Shown: positions 46,013-54,854, counted from the stretch's first letter. The stretch: 64,000 nt of DNA from an uncultured Neomegalonema sp. (GCA_937911325.1 CALDSD010000102.1:1-64000), one strand, 5' to 3'. Translations and numbers: made by a program. The notes: generated by a model from the sequence alone, not told the origin.

Positions 46013-46246
46013 TTAACGCCGTGATCGTTGCAGCGAGGCCGCAATCCATATCACGGCGGCCGCGCCGACCAGCGCGCCGATCACCCCGAAAAGCAGGCTG
46101 AACACCGCCTGCAGCAGCAACCCGCCGACAAGCGCGCCGAGCGCGCCCGCGGCGATCGACATGGTTTGGTTGAGCGGCAGGTCCATGTGACGGTGCGCCA
46201 GCCAGCCCGCCGCGGCTCCGACGCCCATGAGAAGAAGAAAAAACAT
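46013..46246 (-). CDS. Small membrane protein, GlsB/YeaQ/YmgE-like
   Basis: A 77-residue protein with two to three hydrophobic helices and glycine-rich turns (IAAGALGALVGGLLLQAV), similar in pattern to the transglycosylase-associated YeaQ family. It lies between GNAT and parC on the same strand, 52 bases upstream of parC. Function is unknown. Confidence 0.65.
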   Translation of the reverse strand: MFFLLLMGVGAAAGWLAHRHMDLPLNQTMSIAAGALGALVGGLLLQAVFSLLFGVIGALVGAAAVIWIAASLQRSRR

Positions 46247-46259
46247 GACAGCTCTCTCT

Positions 46260-46277
46260 ACCGTCGGATGCGACGGT
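46260..46277. repeat. Short inverted repeat between GNAT and YeaQ-like genes
   Basis: Perfect seven-base arms ACCGTCG / CGACGGT with loop GATG. On the plus strand it is followed by GCTTTT; on the minus strand, the direction of the neighbouring genes, there is no T-tract. Role unclear. Confidence 0.4.
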
Positions 46278-46287
46278 GCTTTTGCAC

Positions 46288-46809
46288 TCAGGATTCTCGC
46301 TTTACCTCCACCGAAAATGCGGCGGGATAACGAGCGACGCCCACTAAAGGCGGCGTTTCGTCATCAAGGGCGACGGCCATCAGATTGGGACCCGACCAGG
46401 GCGCCTCGATATGCTCCGCCGCGGCGGCCGAAAACCCGAATCGTCGGTAGTAGGTCGGATAGCCGAGCACAATCACCGCCTCGAACCCCTTCTTGCGGCA
46501 CTGCGCCAAGCCAGCGCGGATCAAAGCGGCGCCGACGCCGCCCGCCTGCTGTTCCGGAGCCACGCCGATCGGGGCGAGCGCCGCGGCGCGCACGATCGCC
46601 TCGGGGCCGTCGATCGGCAATTCACTGAAAGCGGCGGCGCCAACGACGTCTCCATCGTTCTCGGCCGTTAGAAGGAAACCGAGATCGCCGTCCTCGCGCA
46701 AACGCTGGAGGAGCTGAAACTCGGCGTCGCTGCCGAACGCCGCGTGGAACATCGCTTCGATGCGCGGCCAATCGGTCGGCTTGTCAAATCGGATCGTCGG
46801 CTTGCTCAT
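46288..46809 (-). CDS. GNAT family N-acetyltransferase
   Basis: A 173-residue acetyltransferase. The acetyl-CoA binding motif A is [20 protein letters not shown] (about 77-97), followed by [17 protein letters not shown], typical of the YhbS-like group. Its ATG overlaps the fmt stop (ATGA), so it is translationally coupled to fmt. Substrate unknown. Confidence 0.88.
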   Translation of the reverse strand: MSKPTIRFDKPTDWPRIEAMFHAAFGSDAEFQLLQRLREDGDLGFLLTAENDGDVVGAAAFSELPIDGPEAIVRAAALAPIGVAPEQQAGGVGAALIRAGLAQCRKKGFEAVIVLGYPTYYRRFGFSAAAAEHIEAPWSGPNLMAVALDDETPPLVGVARYPAAFSVEVKRES

Positions 46810-47720
46810 GTCATGCGCGTCCCTGCGCGAACGGGTTTCCCGCGAAGGAACTCCTTCGCCGAAACCGGCCCCTTGCCCGCGCGTTGAACCCTGAGCAGCC
46901 GCAGGGCGCCTTCGCCGCAGGCGATCAACAATTCATCGTCCAGCGCCTGTCCCGCGGCGCCGGCTCCCGGCTCCGCCCGACAAAACAACACCTTGATCCG
47001 CTCGCCGTCCAATTCGAACCAGGCCCCGGGAAACGGCGACAGTCCCCGAGCGCAGCGATCGAGTTCAGCGGCTGGGCGCGCCCAGTCGATCCGCGCCTCG
47101 GCCTTGTCGATCTTGGCGGCGTATTCGACCCCTTCATCGGGCTGCTGGGCAGCAGTCGCACGACCTGCATCGACCTCTGCGAGCGCGCGCGCCATCAACG
47201 GCGCCCCAATCGCAGCGAGTCGATCATGAAGGCTCTGGGCGGTGTCCTCTAGGGTGATCGGCGTGGCCTCGCGCGAAAGAACCGGGCCAGTATCCAATCC
47301 CAACTCCATCTGCATGACGCAAACGCCTGTCTCCGCGTCTCCCGCCATCAGCGCCCTCTGGATCGGCGCCGCCCCACGCCACCGCGGCAAAAGCGACGCA
47401 TGGAGGTTGAAGCAACCGAGCCTTGGCGCATCGAGCACGGCTTGCGGAAGAAGCAGTCCGTAAGCGACGACGACCGCGGCATCCGCGCCAAGATCCGAAA
47501 ACGCGGCACGGTCCGCCTCGTCCTTGAAGTTCAACGGGGTTCGGACCGGCAGTCCCGCGGCTTCCGCCGTCTGATGCACCGGCGAGGGCCGCAGTTTCTT
47601 GCCCCGACCGGCCGGGCGCGGCGGCTGCGTATACACCGCGACGATCTCGTGATCCGCCTTGATCAGGGCCTGCAGCGTGGGAACCGAGAAATCCGGCGTT
47701 CCCATAAAGATCAATCGCAT
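46806..47720 (-). CDS. fmt: Methionyl-tRNA formyltransferase
   Basis: Formylates Met-tRNA(fMet) with 10-formyl-tetrahydrofolate for translation initiation. The 304-residue enzyme has [16 protein letters not shown], the signature [20 protein letters not shown] and [11 protein letters not shown] 47720 is used; a GTG 12 bases upstream is possible. def, which acts on the same formyl group, lies about 500 bases upstream on the same strand, with a zinc-ribbon gene on the other strand between them. fmt is followed by a coupled GNAT gene. Confidence 0.96.
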   Translation of the reverse strand: MRLIFMGTPDFSVPTLQALIKADHEIVAVYTQPPRPAGRGKKLRPSPVHQTAEAAGLPVRTPLNFKDEADRAAFSDLGADAAVVVAYGLLLPQAVLDAPRLGCFNLHASLLPRWRGAAPIQRALMAGDAETGVCVMQMELGLDTGPVLSREATPITLEDTAQSLHDRLAAIGAPLMARALAEVDAGRATAAQQPDEGVEYAAKIDKAEARIDWARPAAELDRCARGLSPFPGAWFELDGERIKVLFCRAEPGAGAAGQALDDELLIACGEGALRLLRVQRAGKGPVSAKEFLRGKPVRAGTRMT

Positions 47721-47872
47721 GGCCGGCTGCACCCCCTTGCACGACTCATTAACGCTACGAATTCAATCAATTATTACCTTTGAACGGCATTCTCTTCATC
47801 AATTAAGGCACGACGGCCTGGGACAAGACGGCCTGGGAACCGCCCGCCGAGGAAACGGGTAAGGAAGCGCGG

Positions 47873-48199
47873 ATGGCGCAGACGCGCAGGGCGCATGCAT
47901 TCGGCGCCAAGTTCATCACGGTCATGGCGATCTGCGCATCGCCCGGTCTCATGGCGCTCGCGGCTGGCGGCGTCGGGGTCGTTTCGTGGTGGGTGGCTGG
48001 CCCGATCTTTGGCGCCGCCTTGATCGCCGCGATCCTCGCATCGTTCAAACTGATGGCGAGCTTCCGATGCGGCGTGTGCGGAAGCCTGCTTCCACCGCCC
48101 AAACGGTGGTACGCCGCCCATGACAACGCGCCCCTCGTCTTCAAATGCAAAGAGTGCGACGTGACCTGGGACGTGGGTCTGCGCGGCTCGAACGACTAG
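47873..48199 (+). CDS. Small membrane protein with zinc-ribbon
   Basis: A 108-residue protein. Two hydrophobic helices (about 14-32 and 36-57) are followed by a zinc-ribbon-like module: FRCGVCGSLLPPP and VFKCKECDVTW, giving four cysteines as two Cys-X2-Cys pairs. ATG 47873 is preceded by AAGGA at 47861-47865. It sits alone between the minus-strand genes fmt and def. Function unknown; it might be a DNA- or protein-binding membrane adaptor. Confidence 0.72.
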   Translation: MAQTRRAHAFGAKFITVMAICASPGLMALAAGGVGVVSWWVAGPIFGAALIAAILASFKLMASFRCGVCGSLLPPPKRWYAAHDNAPLVFKCKECDVTWDVGLRGSND

Positions 48200-48214
48200 C
48201 CACTCGCGTTCCGG

Positions 48215-48772
48215 CTAAACCTTGGCTCTCTCCCGAGCGCGCTCGCGCTTGAGCTTCTTCATCTTCGACGTGATCATCGCGCGTTTCACGGGCCCGAGAT
48301 AGTCGAGAAACAGCTTCCCGTTCAGGTGATCGATTTCGTGCTGGACACAGGTCGCCCAGAGACCGTCCATTTCTCGCTCGCGCGGCGCGCCGGTTTCATC
48401 AATCCAAGTGACTTTCACCCGCTCCGGCCGCGTCACGTCGTCGAACTGATCAGGGATCGACAGACACCCTTCCTGATAGACGGACGCCTCGTCAGACATC
48501 CATGTGATCTCGGGGTTGATCATCGCGACCGGCTCCGGCGCCGGCGGAGGCGCGTCTTCATCGTCGGCCGCCGCGCGACTGGCGCAGTCCAACACGACAA
48601 CGCGTTTCAGCACCCCGATCTGCGGGGCCGCCAGACCAATGCCAGGGGCGTCATACATCGTCTCGAACATGTCTCGGACCAGCTGGCGCACTTCGTCGTC
48701 AACGGTCGAGACGGGATCGCAGACTTTTCTCAGTCGAGGGTCTGGGTGAATCAGGATTGGTCTCAGCGCCAT
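48215..48772 (-). CDS. def: Peptide deformylase
   Basis: Removes the N-formyl group from nascent proteins; Fe/Zn enzyme. The 185-residue protein has all three motifs: GIGLAAPQIG, EGCLSIP (metal Cys) and QHEIDHLNG (metal His residues and catalytic Glu). A loop before VAMINPEI has a short acidic/proline-rich insertion (DDEDAPPPAPEP). ATG 48772 starts MALRPILIHPDPRL; a longer upstream frame is rejected. It lies close to fmt, as is usual, but separated by a divergently placed small gene. Confidence 0.95.
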   Translation of the reverse strand: MALRPILIHPDPRLRKVCDPVSTVDDEVRQLVRDMFETMYDAPGIGLAAPQIGVLKRVVVLDCASRAAADDEDAPPPAPEPVAMINPEITWMSDEASVYQEGCLSIPDQFDDVTRPERVKVTWIDETGAPREREMDGLWATCVQHEIDHLNGKLFLDYLGPVKRAMITSKMKKLKRERARERAKV

Positions 48773-49004
48773 GGTGCCGAGGTAAGCGAGCGCCGTCACA
48801 GGGTCAAGCCGCAGCCGAGCGCGTCCCAAATGCAACGTCGGCGACGGAACAAACGGAGGAGACCGGGCCGGACGCCTGGACTTCGCTGTTGGAGTTTTAT
48901 TTTAGAACAAGTGGCCTTAAAACTGCACCGTCTGAACGCGGTTTCGAGTTCAAGAACGGGCGCGGTGCAGGTGGCGCTCGACACAGCCTTTGGGGAGGCG
49001 CGCC

Positions 49005-49922
49005 GTGGGGCGATTTTCGGTGATTTTGACGGCACTTCTGTTTACTATTTTACCATTTGGTGACCATAGTGCACAGGCGCTGACTAAGGGCGACACTAGT
49101 AGACAGTGCCACGATGGCGCGTTTGGTGGACGCGCCGTCTGCATTCACGCGGATCGCTACTTTGAGGATGTCTGCAGCGCGATCGGCGTGCTCGCCACGG
49201 CCGAGGGACTTCCGCGTGGCTTCTTCGCCCGGCTGATCTGGCAGGAAAGCGGCTTCAATTCGAGAGCGCTGAGCCCTAAGGGCGCTCAAGGGATCGCCCA
49301 GTTCATGCCAGGCACCGCCAAGATCCGCGGTTTGAAGAACCCCTACAATCCGGCGGCGGCGCTTGCGGCGTCGGCCGCGTATCTGGGCGAGCTGAAGCGC
49401 GAGTTTGGCAATCTCGGACTGGCGGCCGCGGCTTATAACGCCGGCGAAGGGCGCGTTCGGCGGATCCTCGCCGGGAAGTCTCGGGCGCCTTCGGAGACCA
49501 GACACTACGTGTCGATCATAACCGGCCACAGCGTCGATGATTGGGTCTCTGGTCAGCCGAAAGCCGTCCAGTATCGCCTGAACACAGGCGCGACATTTCA
49601 CGATGCGTGCGTGACCATGGCGCAGAAGCGGAAGTTCCGCGGCTTTGGCCCGGCGCCCAAAGACCGCAAACCATGGGGGGTTGAGATCGCAACCCACAAC
49701 TCGGCCGCAACAGCGCGCAAGCTGTTCAAAGAGGTGCAGACGACCCATGAGAACCTTCTGTCCTCTCATACTCCGACAGTTGTGAAACGTCGGGCCGCAG
49801 CATTGGGCGGCGGCGCTCCGAAGTACTCTGCGCAGATCGCTCGACTTGACCAAGGCGGCGCGATCTCACTGTGTCGCAAACTTCGACGCTCCGGCGCGGT
49901 GTGCCGGGTGGTGCGGAACTAA
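49005..49922 (+). CDS. Lytic transglycosylase (SLT family) with SPOR-like C-terminus
   Basis: Periplasmic peptidoglycan lytic transglycosylase, 305 residues. The GTG start at 49005 is preceded by GGAGG at 48994-48998 with six-base spacing, giving a clean signal peptide (VGRFSVILTALLFTILPFGD, cleavage near SAQA). The SLT core has the catalytic Glu in WQESGFNSRALSPKGAQGIA, then FMPGTA and AAYNAGEGRV. The C-terminus (SLCRKLRRSGAVCRVVRN) resembles the last strand of a SPOR domain, which binds denuded septal glycan. It is monocistronic and divergent from def. Confidence 0.88.
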   Translation: MGRFSVILTALLFTILPFGDHSAQALTKGDTSRQCHDGAFGGRAVCIHADRYFEDVCSAIGVLATAEGLPRGFFARLIWQESGFNSRALSPKGAQGIAQFMPGTAKIRGLKNPYNPAAALAASAAYLGELKREFGNLGLAAAAYNAGEGRVRRILAGKSRAPSETRHYVSIITGHSVDDWVSGQPKAVQYRLNTGATFHDACVTMAQKRKFRGFGPAPKDRKPWGVEIATHNSAATARKLFKEVQTTHENLLSSHTPTVVKRRAAALGGGAPKYSAQIARLDQGGAISLCRKLRRSGAVCRVVRN

Positions 49923-50014
49923 GCGAGCGGCGGCGCGCCTGGAAGCCTCTCACCTTCTGCGGTGAAGCGTTGACCAGAGAGTGTCTGCGTGCATATGTGC
50001 GCCGCAGCATTAGC

Positions 50015-50032
50015 TTGCGCAACATTCGCAAA
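50015..50032. promoter_or_regulatory. TTGC/GCAA half-sites upstream of mcl1
   Basis: TTGCGCAA (50015-50022), a perfect palindrome, is followed two bases later by TTCGCAAA (50025-50032). They lie just 11-29 bases before the mcl1 ATG and match the half-site type in the ecm-ccr promoter. Confidence 0.5.
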
Positions 50033-50043
50033 GGTCAGACGCC

Positions 50044-51027
50044 ATGAGCTTCAAGATTCAACCGCAGACACCTGCGCGCCCCAATCGCTGCCAACTCTTC
50101 GGTCCAGGGTCTCGCCCAGAGCTGTTCGAGAAGATGGCCGCCAGTGCGGCGGATGTCGTGAACCTGGACCTGGAAGACTCGGTCTCTCCCGCTGATAAAC
50201 CGAAAGCGCGTGAGAACATCATCCAGGCGATCAACGACATCGACTGGGGCGGCAAATCCCTTTCGGTCCGGATCAACGGCCTCGACACTGAGTTCTGGTA
50301 TCGCGACGTCGTCGACGTGCTCGAGAAAGCGGGCGATCGTCTTGACTTGATCATGATCCCAAAGGTCGGCAACGCCGGCGACATGTACGCCGTCGACGCG
50401 CTGGTGACCGCCGTCGAGCGGGCCAAGGGGCGCAGCAAGCAGATCGGATTCGAGATTATCATCGAGACGGCGGCGGGCGCGCAGAACGTCGATGAAATCG
50501 CAGCGGCCACCCCTCGTCTTCAGTCCATGAGCTTTGGCGTCGCCGACTATGCGGCCTCGATGGGGATGCGCGTCACAGGCATCGGCGGAACCCAGGACGA
50601 CTACTTCATGTTGGCGAATGGCGCACCCGGTTCCGAGCGCGCAGTCAGCATGGTCGATCCGTGGCATTACCCGATCACCCGGATGGTTGCGGCGTGCCGC
50701 CAGCACGGCGTCTTGCCTGTGGACGGACCCTTCGGCGACTTCTCGGACTCCGACGGCTATCGCGCGCAGGCGCTCCGCTCGGCGACGATGGGATGCGTTG
50801 GGAAATGGGCGCTCCACCCCAAACAGGTCGCGCTCGCCAACGAGGTGTTCACGCCGTCAGACGCTGTTGTGACCGAAGCCCAGCGCATTCTCGAAGCGAT
50901 GGCGGAAGCAGAAAAGAGCGGCCAGGGCGCCGCAGTGCTGGACGGCAAGCTGATCGACATCGCCTCTGCCCGCCAAGCCAATGTTATCGTTCAGCAAATC
51001 GAACTGATTGAAAACAGCAAAGCCTAA
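50044..51027 (+). CDS. mcl1: L-malyl-CoA/beta-methylmalyl-CoA lyase
   Basis: Lyase of the ethylmalonyl-CoA pathway that splits beta-methylmalyl-CoA to glyoxylate and propionyl-CoA and condenses or cleaves malyl-CoA. The 327-residue CitE-family protein opens PARPNRCQLFGPGSRPELFEK, has the Mg-site phrase VNLDLEDSVSPADK, IMIPKVGNAGDMYAVDALV, IGFEIIIETAAG, and GKWALHPKQVALANEVF at the C-terminus, all characteristic of Mcl1. ATG 50044 follows half-sites for a possible pathway regulator. Together with ccr and ecm it forms the diagnostic set of this pathway. Confidence 0.92.
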   Translation: MSFKIQPQTPARPNRCQLFGPGSRPELFEKMAASAADVVNLDLEDSVSPADKPKARENIIQAINDIDWGGKSLSVRINGLDTEFWYRDVVDVLEKAGDRLDLIMIPKVGNAGDMYAVDALVTAVERAKGRSKQIGFEIIIETAAGAQNVDEIAAATPRLQSMSFGVADYAASMGMRVTGIGGTQDDYFMLANGAPGSERAVSMVDPWHYPITRMVAACRQHGVLPVDGPFGDFSDSDGYRAQALRSATMGCVGKWALHPKQVALANEVFTPSDAVVTEAQRILEAMAEAEKSGQGAAVLDGKLIDIASARQANVIVQQIELIENSKA

Positions 51028-51050
51028 CAAGAAGCTCAGAGGTCGTGTCG

Positions 51051-51082
51051 CCCCAAAATGGTTCACCCGATCCATTTTGGGG
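51051..51082. repeat. Perfect 11-base inverted repeat after mcl1
   Basis: Arms CCCCAAAATGG (51051-51061) and CCATTTTGGGG (51072-51082) around a ten-base loop. No T-tract follows, so it may be a weak terminator, an mRNA-stabilising hairpin, or a regulatory palindrome. The AT-rich stretch after it (51121-51180) holds a near CtrA-type TTAA-N7-ATAA (51130-51144). Confidence 0.6.
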
Positions 51083-51241
51083 TGCTCTGTCCATGTCGCC
51101 AAACCTGGCGTGCGCGCGCAAGAAATCCATTAAGAAGTTGATAATATTGATAAAGTTTTAATTGCTTACTGAATTCTTACCGAGTGGCAGGGAGTTTGAA
51201 TGCTCTGGGCGCATCCATGGGGGATGACACTGGAGGTTTGA

Positions 51242-51997
51242 ATGAAACTGGGGAATTCGCTTGCGGCGATCATCGCGGCCGCAGTCCTGGCGCTCTCGGC
51301 GACCGCCGCTGACGCGACCAGCAACAAAGGCAACAAGCAAGGGCAGGCTCAGGGCCAGATCCAAGGCCAGGCGCAGGGACAGGCTCAGAAGAGCGTGAAC
51401 CGCAACAACAACGACAATTCGAGCACGAACCGCAACCGCAACGTCGCCAACGGCGGCGCGGGCGGTGCTGGCGGCGCTGGCGGTTCGGCGAACAACGAAG
51501 GCAACTCGCAGAACGTGAACATCGAAGAGGACGGCGACGATTTTCCGGTTTCGACCGCGTATGCGCCTGCGCTCGCCGCTTCGCCAGACACCTGCATGGG
51601 CTCGTCAAGCGCTGGCGCTCAGGGCATGAGCTTTGGCGTCAGCGTCGGCTCGACCTGGGTCGACAAGAACTGCATGGACCTGAAGTGGTACCGCGAAATG
51701 TCCCAGGCCGGATACAACAAGGCTGCGGCCGCCGTTCTGTGCCAGGCGCGCGGCGGTGCATACGCTCAAGCCATGGCGGCTGAAGGGATCGATTGCGCCG
51801 CTCTGCTGGGTGAATCGTCGGAAGGCGAACAGTCGGCGAGCATGCAAGCGAAGCCGATCGCCGAAGAACGGGTTGAGTTCGACCCGATCCTGGATCGTGA
51901 CGACGCGTTCCGCCACTCGCGCAGCAAGACCCGCAGCGACGACGGCGGCGAAACCCTGAGCCTGGGCGCCTTCTTGAAGAAGCTGTTCAACGCCTAG
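51242..51997 (+). CDS. Secreted Gln/Gly/Asn-rich repeat protein of unknown function
   Basis: A 251-residue exported protein. A signal peptide (1-25, ending ADA) is followed by GQAQGQIQGQAQGQAQ (34-49), an Asn-rich stretch, a GGAGGAGGAGG repeat (71-81), and then a compact domain with four cysteines (about 118, 144, 167 and 185) containing MSFGVSVGSTWVDKNC and AAAAVLCQARG. I have the impression of a conserved but unnamed group in which a DTCMGSSSAGAQG motif precedes this domain. GGAGG lies six bases before ATG 51242. A terminator follows. Extracellular or periplasmic role unknown. Confidence 0.75.
   Translation: MKLGNSLAAIIAAAVLALSATAADATSNKGNKQGQAQGQIQGQAQGQAQKSVNRNNNDNSSTNRNRNVANGGAGGAGGAGGSANNEGNSQNVNIEEDGDDFPVSTAYAPALAASPDTCMGSSSAGAQGMSFGVSVGSTWVDKNCMDLKWYREMSQAGYNKAAAAVLCQARGGAYAQAMAAEGIDCAALLGESSEGEQSASMQAKPIAEERVEFDPILDRDDAFRHSRSKTRSDDGGETLSLGAFLKKLFNA
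51338..51388 (+). repeat. Gln-Gly dipeptide repeat region
   Basis: In-frame repeats encoding GQ-type dipeptides (residues 33-49) of the secreted protein; a second repeat of Gly-Gly-Ala triplets lies at 51452-51484. Confidence 0.7.
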
Positions 51998-52113
51998 GCC
52001 TTGAGATCCGGACCAGATGTCCGGTGGTGCGGGGCGTCGCGGCGACAGATCGTCGAAACGCGGCGCCGTGTGGGAGCGAAGGGAGCGTTCGTGGCGACGC
52101 TCTGGGGGAATTG

Positions 52114-52146
52114 ACCGCGGCGGGAACCACTCCGTCGCGGTTTTCC
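52114..52146 (+). terminator. Rho-independent terminator after the secreted protein gene
   Basis: Ten-base stem with one mismatch, ACCGCGGCGG / CCGTCGCGGT (52114-52123, 52132-52141), eight-base loop, then TTTT. Confidence 0.75.
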
Positions 52147-52249
52147 GTGTGGTGAGCGCCTCTTAAACGCGTCCCATTGCGAACTCTTTTTGACATCAGA
52201 CGTCAGTCGCCATATTGCCCAGCCGTTACCCGGTAATAGGTTGGACCGC

Positions 52250-53206
52250 ATGCAGTATCTCGATTTCGAGAAGGGCGTCGCCGAGCTGGAAGGCAAAGCA
52301 CGCGAATTGCGCGCTCTCGCCCGCGACGACGCGCAAATGGACATCTCCGAAGAAGTCGAGCGGCTGGAAGGCAAGTCGAGCGCCCTGCTTCAGGATCTCT
52401 ATGGCAAACTGACCCCTTGGCAGAAGTGCCAGATCGCTCGTCATCCGGAGCGTCCCCACGCGCAAGACTATATCGGCGCCCTGTTCGACGACATGACGCC
52501 TCTCGCGGGCGACCGTGGGTTCTCCGAGGATCACGCCGTGATCGGCGGGCTCGCCCGCTTTCGCAATGAACCGGTGATGGTGATTGGTCAGGAAAAAGGC
52601 GCGGACACGCAGAGCCGACTACACCGAAACTTCGGCATGGCGCGCCCGGAGGGATATCGGAAGGCTATCCGGTTGATGGATATGGCGGATCGCTTCAACT
52701 TGCCGGTGGTGACCTTTGTCGACACGCCGGGAGCCTATCCGGGCAAAGGCGCTGAAGAACGCGGACAATCCGAGGCGATCGCGCGCGCGACCGAAAAGTG
52801 CTTGGAGATCGGCGTGCCGATTGTCACGGCCATTATCGGCGAGGGCGGATCAGGCGGCGCAGTCGCATTGGCGACGGCCAACCGCCTCGCGATGCTGGAG
52901 CACTCTGTTTACTCGGTGATCTCGCCAGAAGGATGCGCCTCAATCCTCTGGAAAAGCGCCGATCGCGCGCAAGACGCCGCCGCCGCGCTTCGATTGACGG
53001 CGCAGGACCTGAAGCAACTCGAAGTGATCGAAGAAGTCGTTCCCGAGCCCGTGGGCGGGGCGCAGCGCGACCCGAAAGCAGCGATCACAGCCGTTGGCGA
53101 CGCCGTGGCGCGGCACCTGGCGGAGTTGCGAGCGATGTCGCGCGACGAGGTTCGCAAGGACAGGCGCGAGAAGTTTCTGCAGATCGGGCGGGTCCGGCTG
53201 AGCTAA
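52250..53206 (+). CDS. accA: Acetyl-CoA carboxylase carboxyltransferase subunit alpha
   Basis: Alpha subunit of the carboxyltransferase that makes malonyl-CoA for fatty-acid synthesis. The 318-residue protein has [20 protein letters not shown] at the N-terminus, [40 protein letters not shown] (with the CoA/carboxylation loop) and [16 protein letters not shown] 52250 is chosen because it opens [10 protein letters not shown]; a frame to 52190 adds no family sequence. accD is not in the window. It is separated from the secreted-protein gene by a terminator. Confidence 0.95.
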   Translation: MQYLDFEKGVAELEGKARELRALARDDAQMDISEEVERLEGKSSALLQDLYGKLTPWQKCQIARHPERPHAQDYIGALFDDMTPLAGDRGFSEDHAVIGGLARFRNEPVMVIGQEKGADTQSRLHRNFGMARPEGYRKAIRLMDMADRFNLPVVTFVDTPGAYPGKGAEERGQSEAIARATEKCLEIGVPIVTAIIGEGGSGGAVALATANRLAMLEHSVYSVISPEGCASILWKSADRAQDAAAALRLTAQDLKQLEVIEEVVPEPVGGAQRDPKAAITAVGDAVARHLAELRAMSRDEVRKDRREKFLQIGRVRLS

Positions 53207-53234
53207 CCCTGGCTGACGCGCCCGAAGGGGCAAG

Positions 53235-53816
53235 TCAACCGTTTGTTAGCGCTGCCATTTTCGACTTGAGCCGTTCCGTAAGCTCCCCCGTCGTAAGATT
53301 GTCCGACGCGGTGGCGATGACGGTCTCGCGCCCACTCTTTCGATCGACGACAAGCAATCGCCACAGCGGGACAGGCGCATGCGCCGTCGCGGCGTCGTCG
53401 GCGGGCAACGACCGCATCACGAAGTCATAGGCGTCTTGCTGCGTGAACACTCCGACTTGATAGAACACAGGCCGCAGTGTTTCACACCCGGCGCAGTATG
53501 GGCTTAGCTCCACCAGAACCCTCGGCCGAAGCAGGGTTGGACCAAAGCTCTCGGATCCTCGAGCGGCCAGCTCCGCCTCCCGGCTCCAATTGATCGTCGG
53601 CGCGTTCCAAAGCGATAGGTCGCGGTGGTCCGGATCGATTTCGGACCGCACAGGCTGTTTGCCGGTGATGTCGTTCACAATTCCTCTGAACGCGACACTC
53701 GCATGATCGCCCAGTTGTCCTGAAAGCGTCGTCGACTGCACAGAATCGTCTTTGCTGATCTGCATCCAGATCAGGGCCACAGCCAAGGCCGCCATGAGCA
53801 GGGTCTTGCGAGACAT
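53235..53816 (-). CDS. Membrane-anchored protein with thioredoxin-like Cys-X2-Cys
   Basis: A 193-residue protein with an N-terminal signal anchor (MSRKTLLMAALAVALIWMQI). The periplasmic part includes SPYCAGCETLRPVF (cysteines in Cys-X2-Cys) after a VLVEL strand, like a thioredoxin-fold active site, although the sequence around it is not a close match to Dsb or TlpA. The C-terminal region has VVDRKSGRETVIATASD. It lies 102 bases downstream of ftsX on the same strand. I do not recognise a specific family. Confidence 0.62.
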   Translation of the reverse strand: MSRKTLLMAALAVALIWMQISKDDSVQSTTLSGQLGDHASVAFRGIVNDITGKQPVRSEIDPDHRDLSLWNAPTINWSREAELAARGSESFGPTLLRPRVLVELSPYCAGCETLRPVFYQVGVFTQQDAYDFVMRSLPADDAATAHAPVPLWRLLVVDRKSGRETVIATASDNLTTGELTERLKSKMAALTNG

Positions 53817-53918
53817 GCTTAAGCCCTCCGAACCGACACGCCCAACAGCAGGCGAGCGAAAAGCCTACATTCGTAGTTTTACTCCCTGTGTCTTAAGCGT
53901 CCGTTTACTCGCAAAGCG

Positions 53919-54854
53919 TTAGCGCCGGCGGAGAGTTCTCCTGACGGATAAACGGGCCGCGACTGTCGCGATGATCGCGAAGGACGCGGGTATGGCGGCG
54001 AAGCGCAGCCAGTCGTCTCCTTGCGGCCTAAGGTTCGGAAGCAGCGGCGCAAGCTCTTCATTCAACACGACCTGGCCGCCGCCCGCGCCGCCGCTCAGGA
54101 TCAGCGCGAGGATGGCCACCGCGGCGCCTCCGCCCGATCCCAGAAAGGCCAACCACTGATATCGCCTGACGAAAATGCGAGAGATGTAGCTGTCCTGGGC
54201 GCCGACCAACTTCAGAACGTCGACGATTCGCGCCTGCGCGGTCAGCCCAGCGGTGCACGCCAACGCGACGGTCAAACCAGCCGCCGCGGCGACGATCATC
54301 AGGGCGCCGTAGGCGAAGGCTCGGATCTGCCTCGCTGCGGGCTCGAGCCGCTCGACATATGCGCCGTGGGCGTCGACATCGGCTTCAATACCAGCTTCGG
54401 AGAGCCGACGGGCGATTTCCGCGATCGGCGGCGAGCGGTCGGAAACGCCGACCACGTCGATGAGCCGCGGCAGCGGGAGATCCGAGAGTTCGCGGTCCTC
54501 GCCCAGCCAGGGGGCAAGCAAATCCGCTTGCTCGGCCCCTCCGATCGGCCGCACCGATCGAACTCCAGGGGCCTGAGAGATGACCTCGACGGCGCGAGAC
54601 AGAGTTTCTTCGTCCCGCTCGGCGACAGGCAGCACCACCGTCGCCCGCGACTTGAGATCCTGCGTGAGCCCCCGCGCCAGCGTGTCGGCGCCCAGGGCCG
54701 CCGCGACTGAAAGCGCCGCCAAAAATCCCATGGCGCTCGCAACCAACAACACCAGCCATGTCGACAACCAGTCCCGGGGCAACGCAGGCGCGCCGCGCGC
54801 ACGCCCTGATGGACGCCCGGACACACGCACTGGCGCGTCGATCGGCGCTCTCAT
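53919..54854 (-). CDS. ftsX: Cell-division ABC transporter permease
   Basis: Permease-like partner of FtsE in the divisome; in other bacteria FtsEX activates peptidoglycan hydrolases. The 311-residue protein has four hydrophobic segments: near 36-55, 180-203, 228-255 and 285-305. A periplasmic loop lies between the first and second. A Pro/Arg-rich cytoplasmic N-tail precedes helix 1. ATG 54854 overlaps the ftsE stop (ATGA). The lytic transglycosylase elsewhere in the window is a possible functional partner. Confidence 0.92.
   Translation of the reverse strand: MRAPIDAPVRVSGRPSGRARGAPALPRDWLSTWLVLLVASAMGFLAALSVAAALGADTLARGLTQDLKSRATVVLPVAERDEETLSRAVEVISQAPGVRSVRPIGGAEQADLLAPWLGEDRELSDLPLPRLIDVVGVSDRSPPIAEIARRLSEAGIEADVDAHGAYVERLEPAARQIRAFAYGALMIVAAAAGLTVALACTAGLTAQARIVDVLKLVGAQDSYISRIFVRRYQWLAFLGSGGGAAVAILALILSGGAGGGQVVLNEELAPLLPNLRPQGDDWLRFAAIPASFAIIATVAARLSVRRTLRRR

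Noticed and set aside
46260-46277. Terminator between GNAT and YeaQ-like genes
   Set aside because: The stem is perfect, but no T-tract follows in the direction of transcription, so it was listed only as a repeat.
51130-51144. CtrA-type site upstream of the secreted-protein gene
   Set aside because: TTAA-N7-ATAA has one mismatch in the second half, and the surrounding DNA is AT-rich, so chance occurrence is likely.
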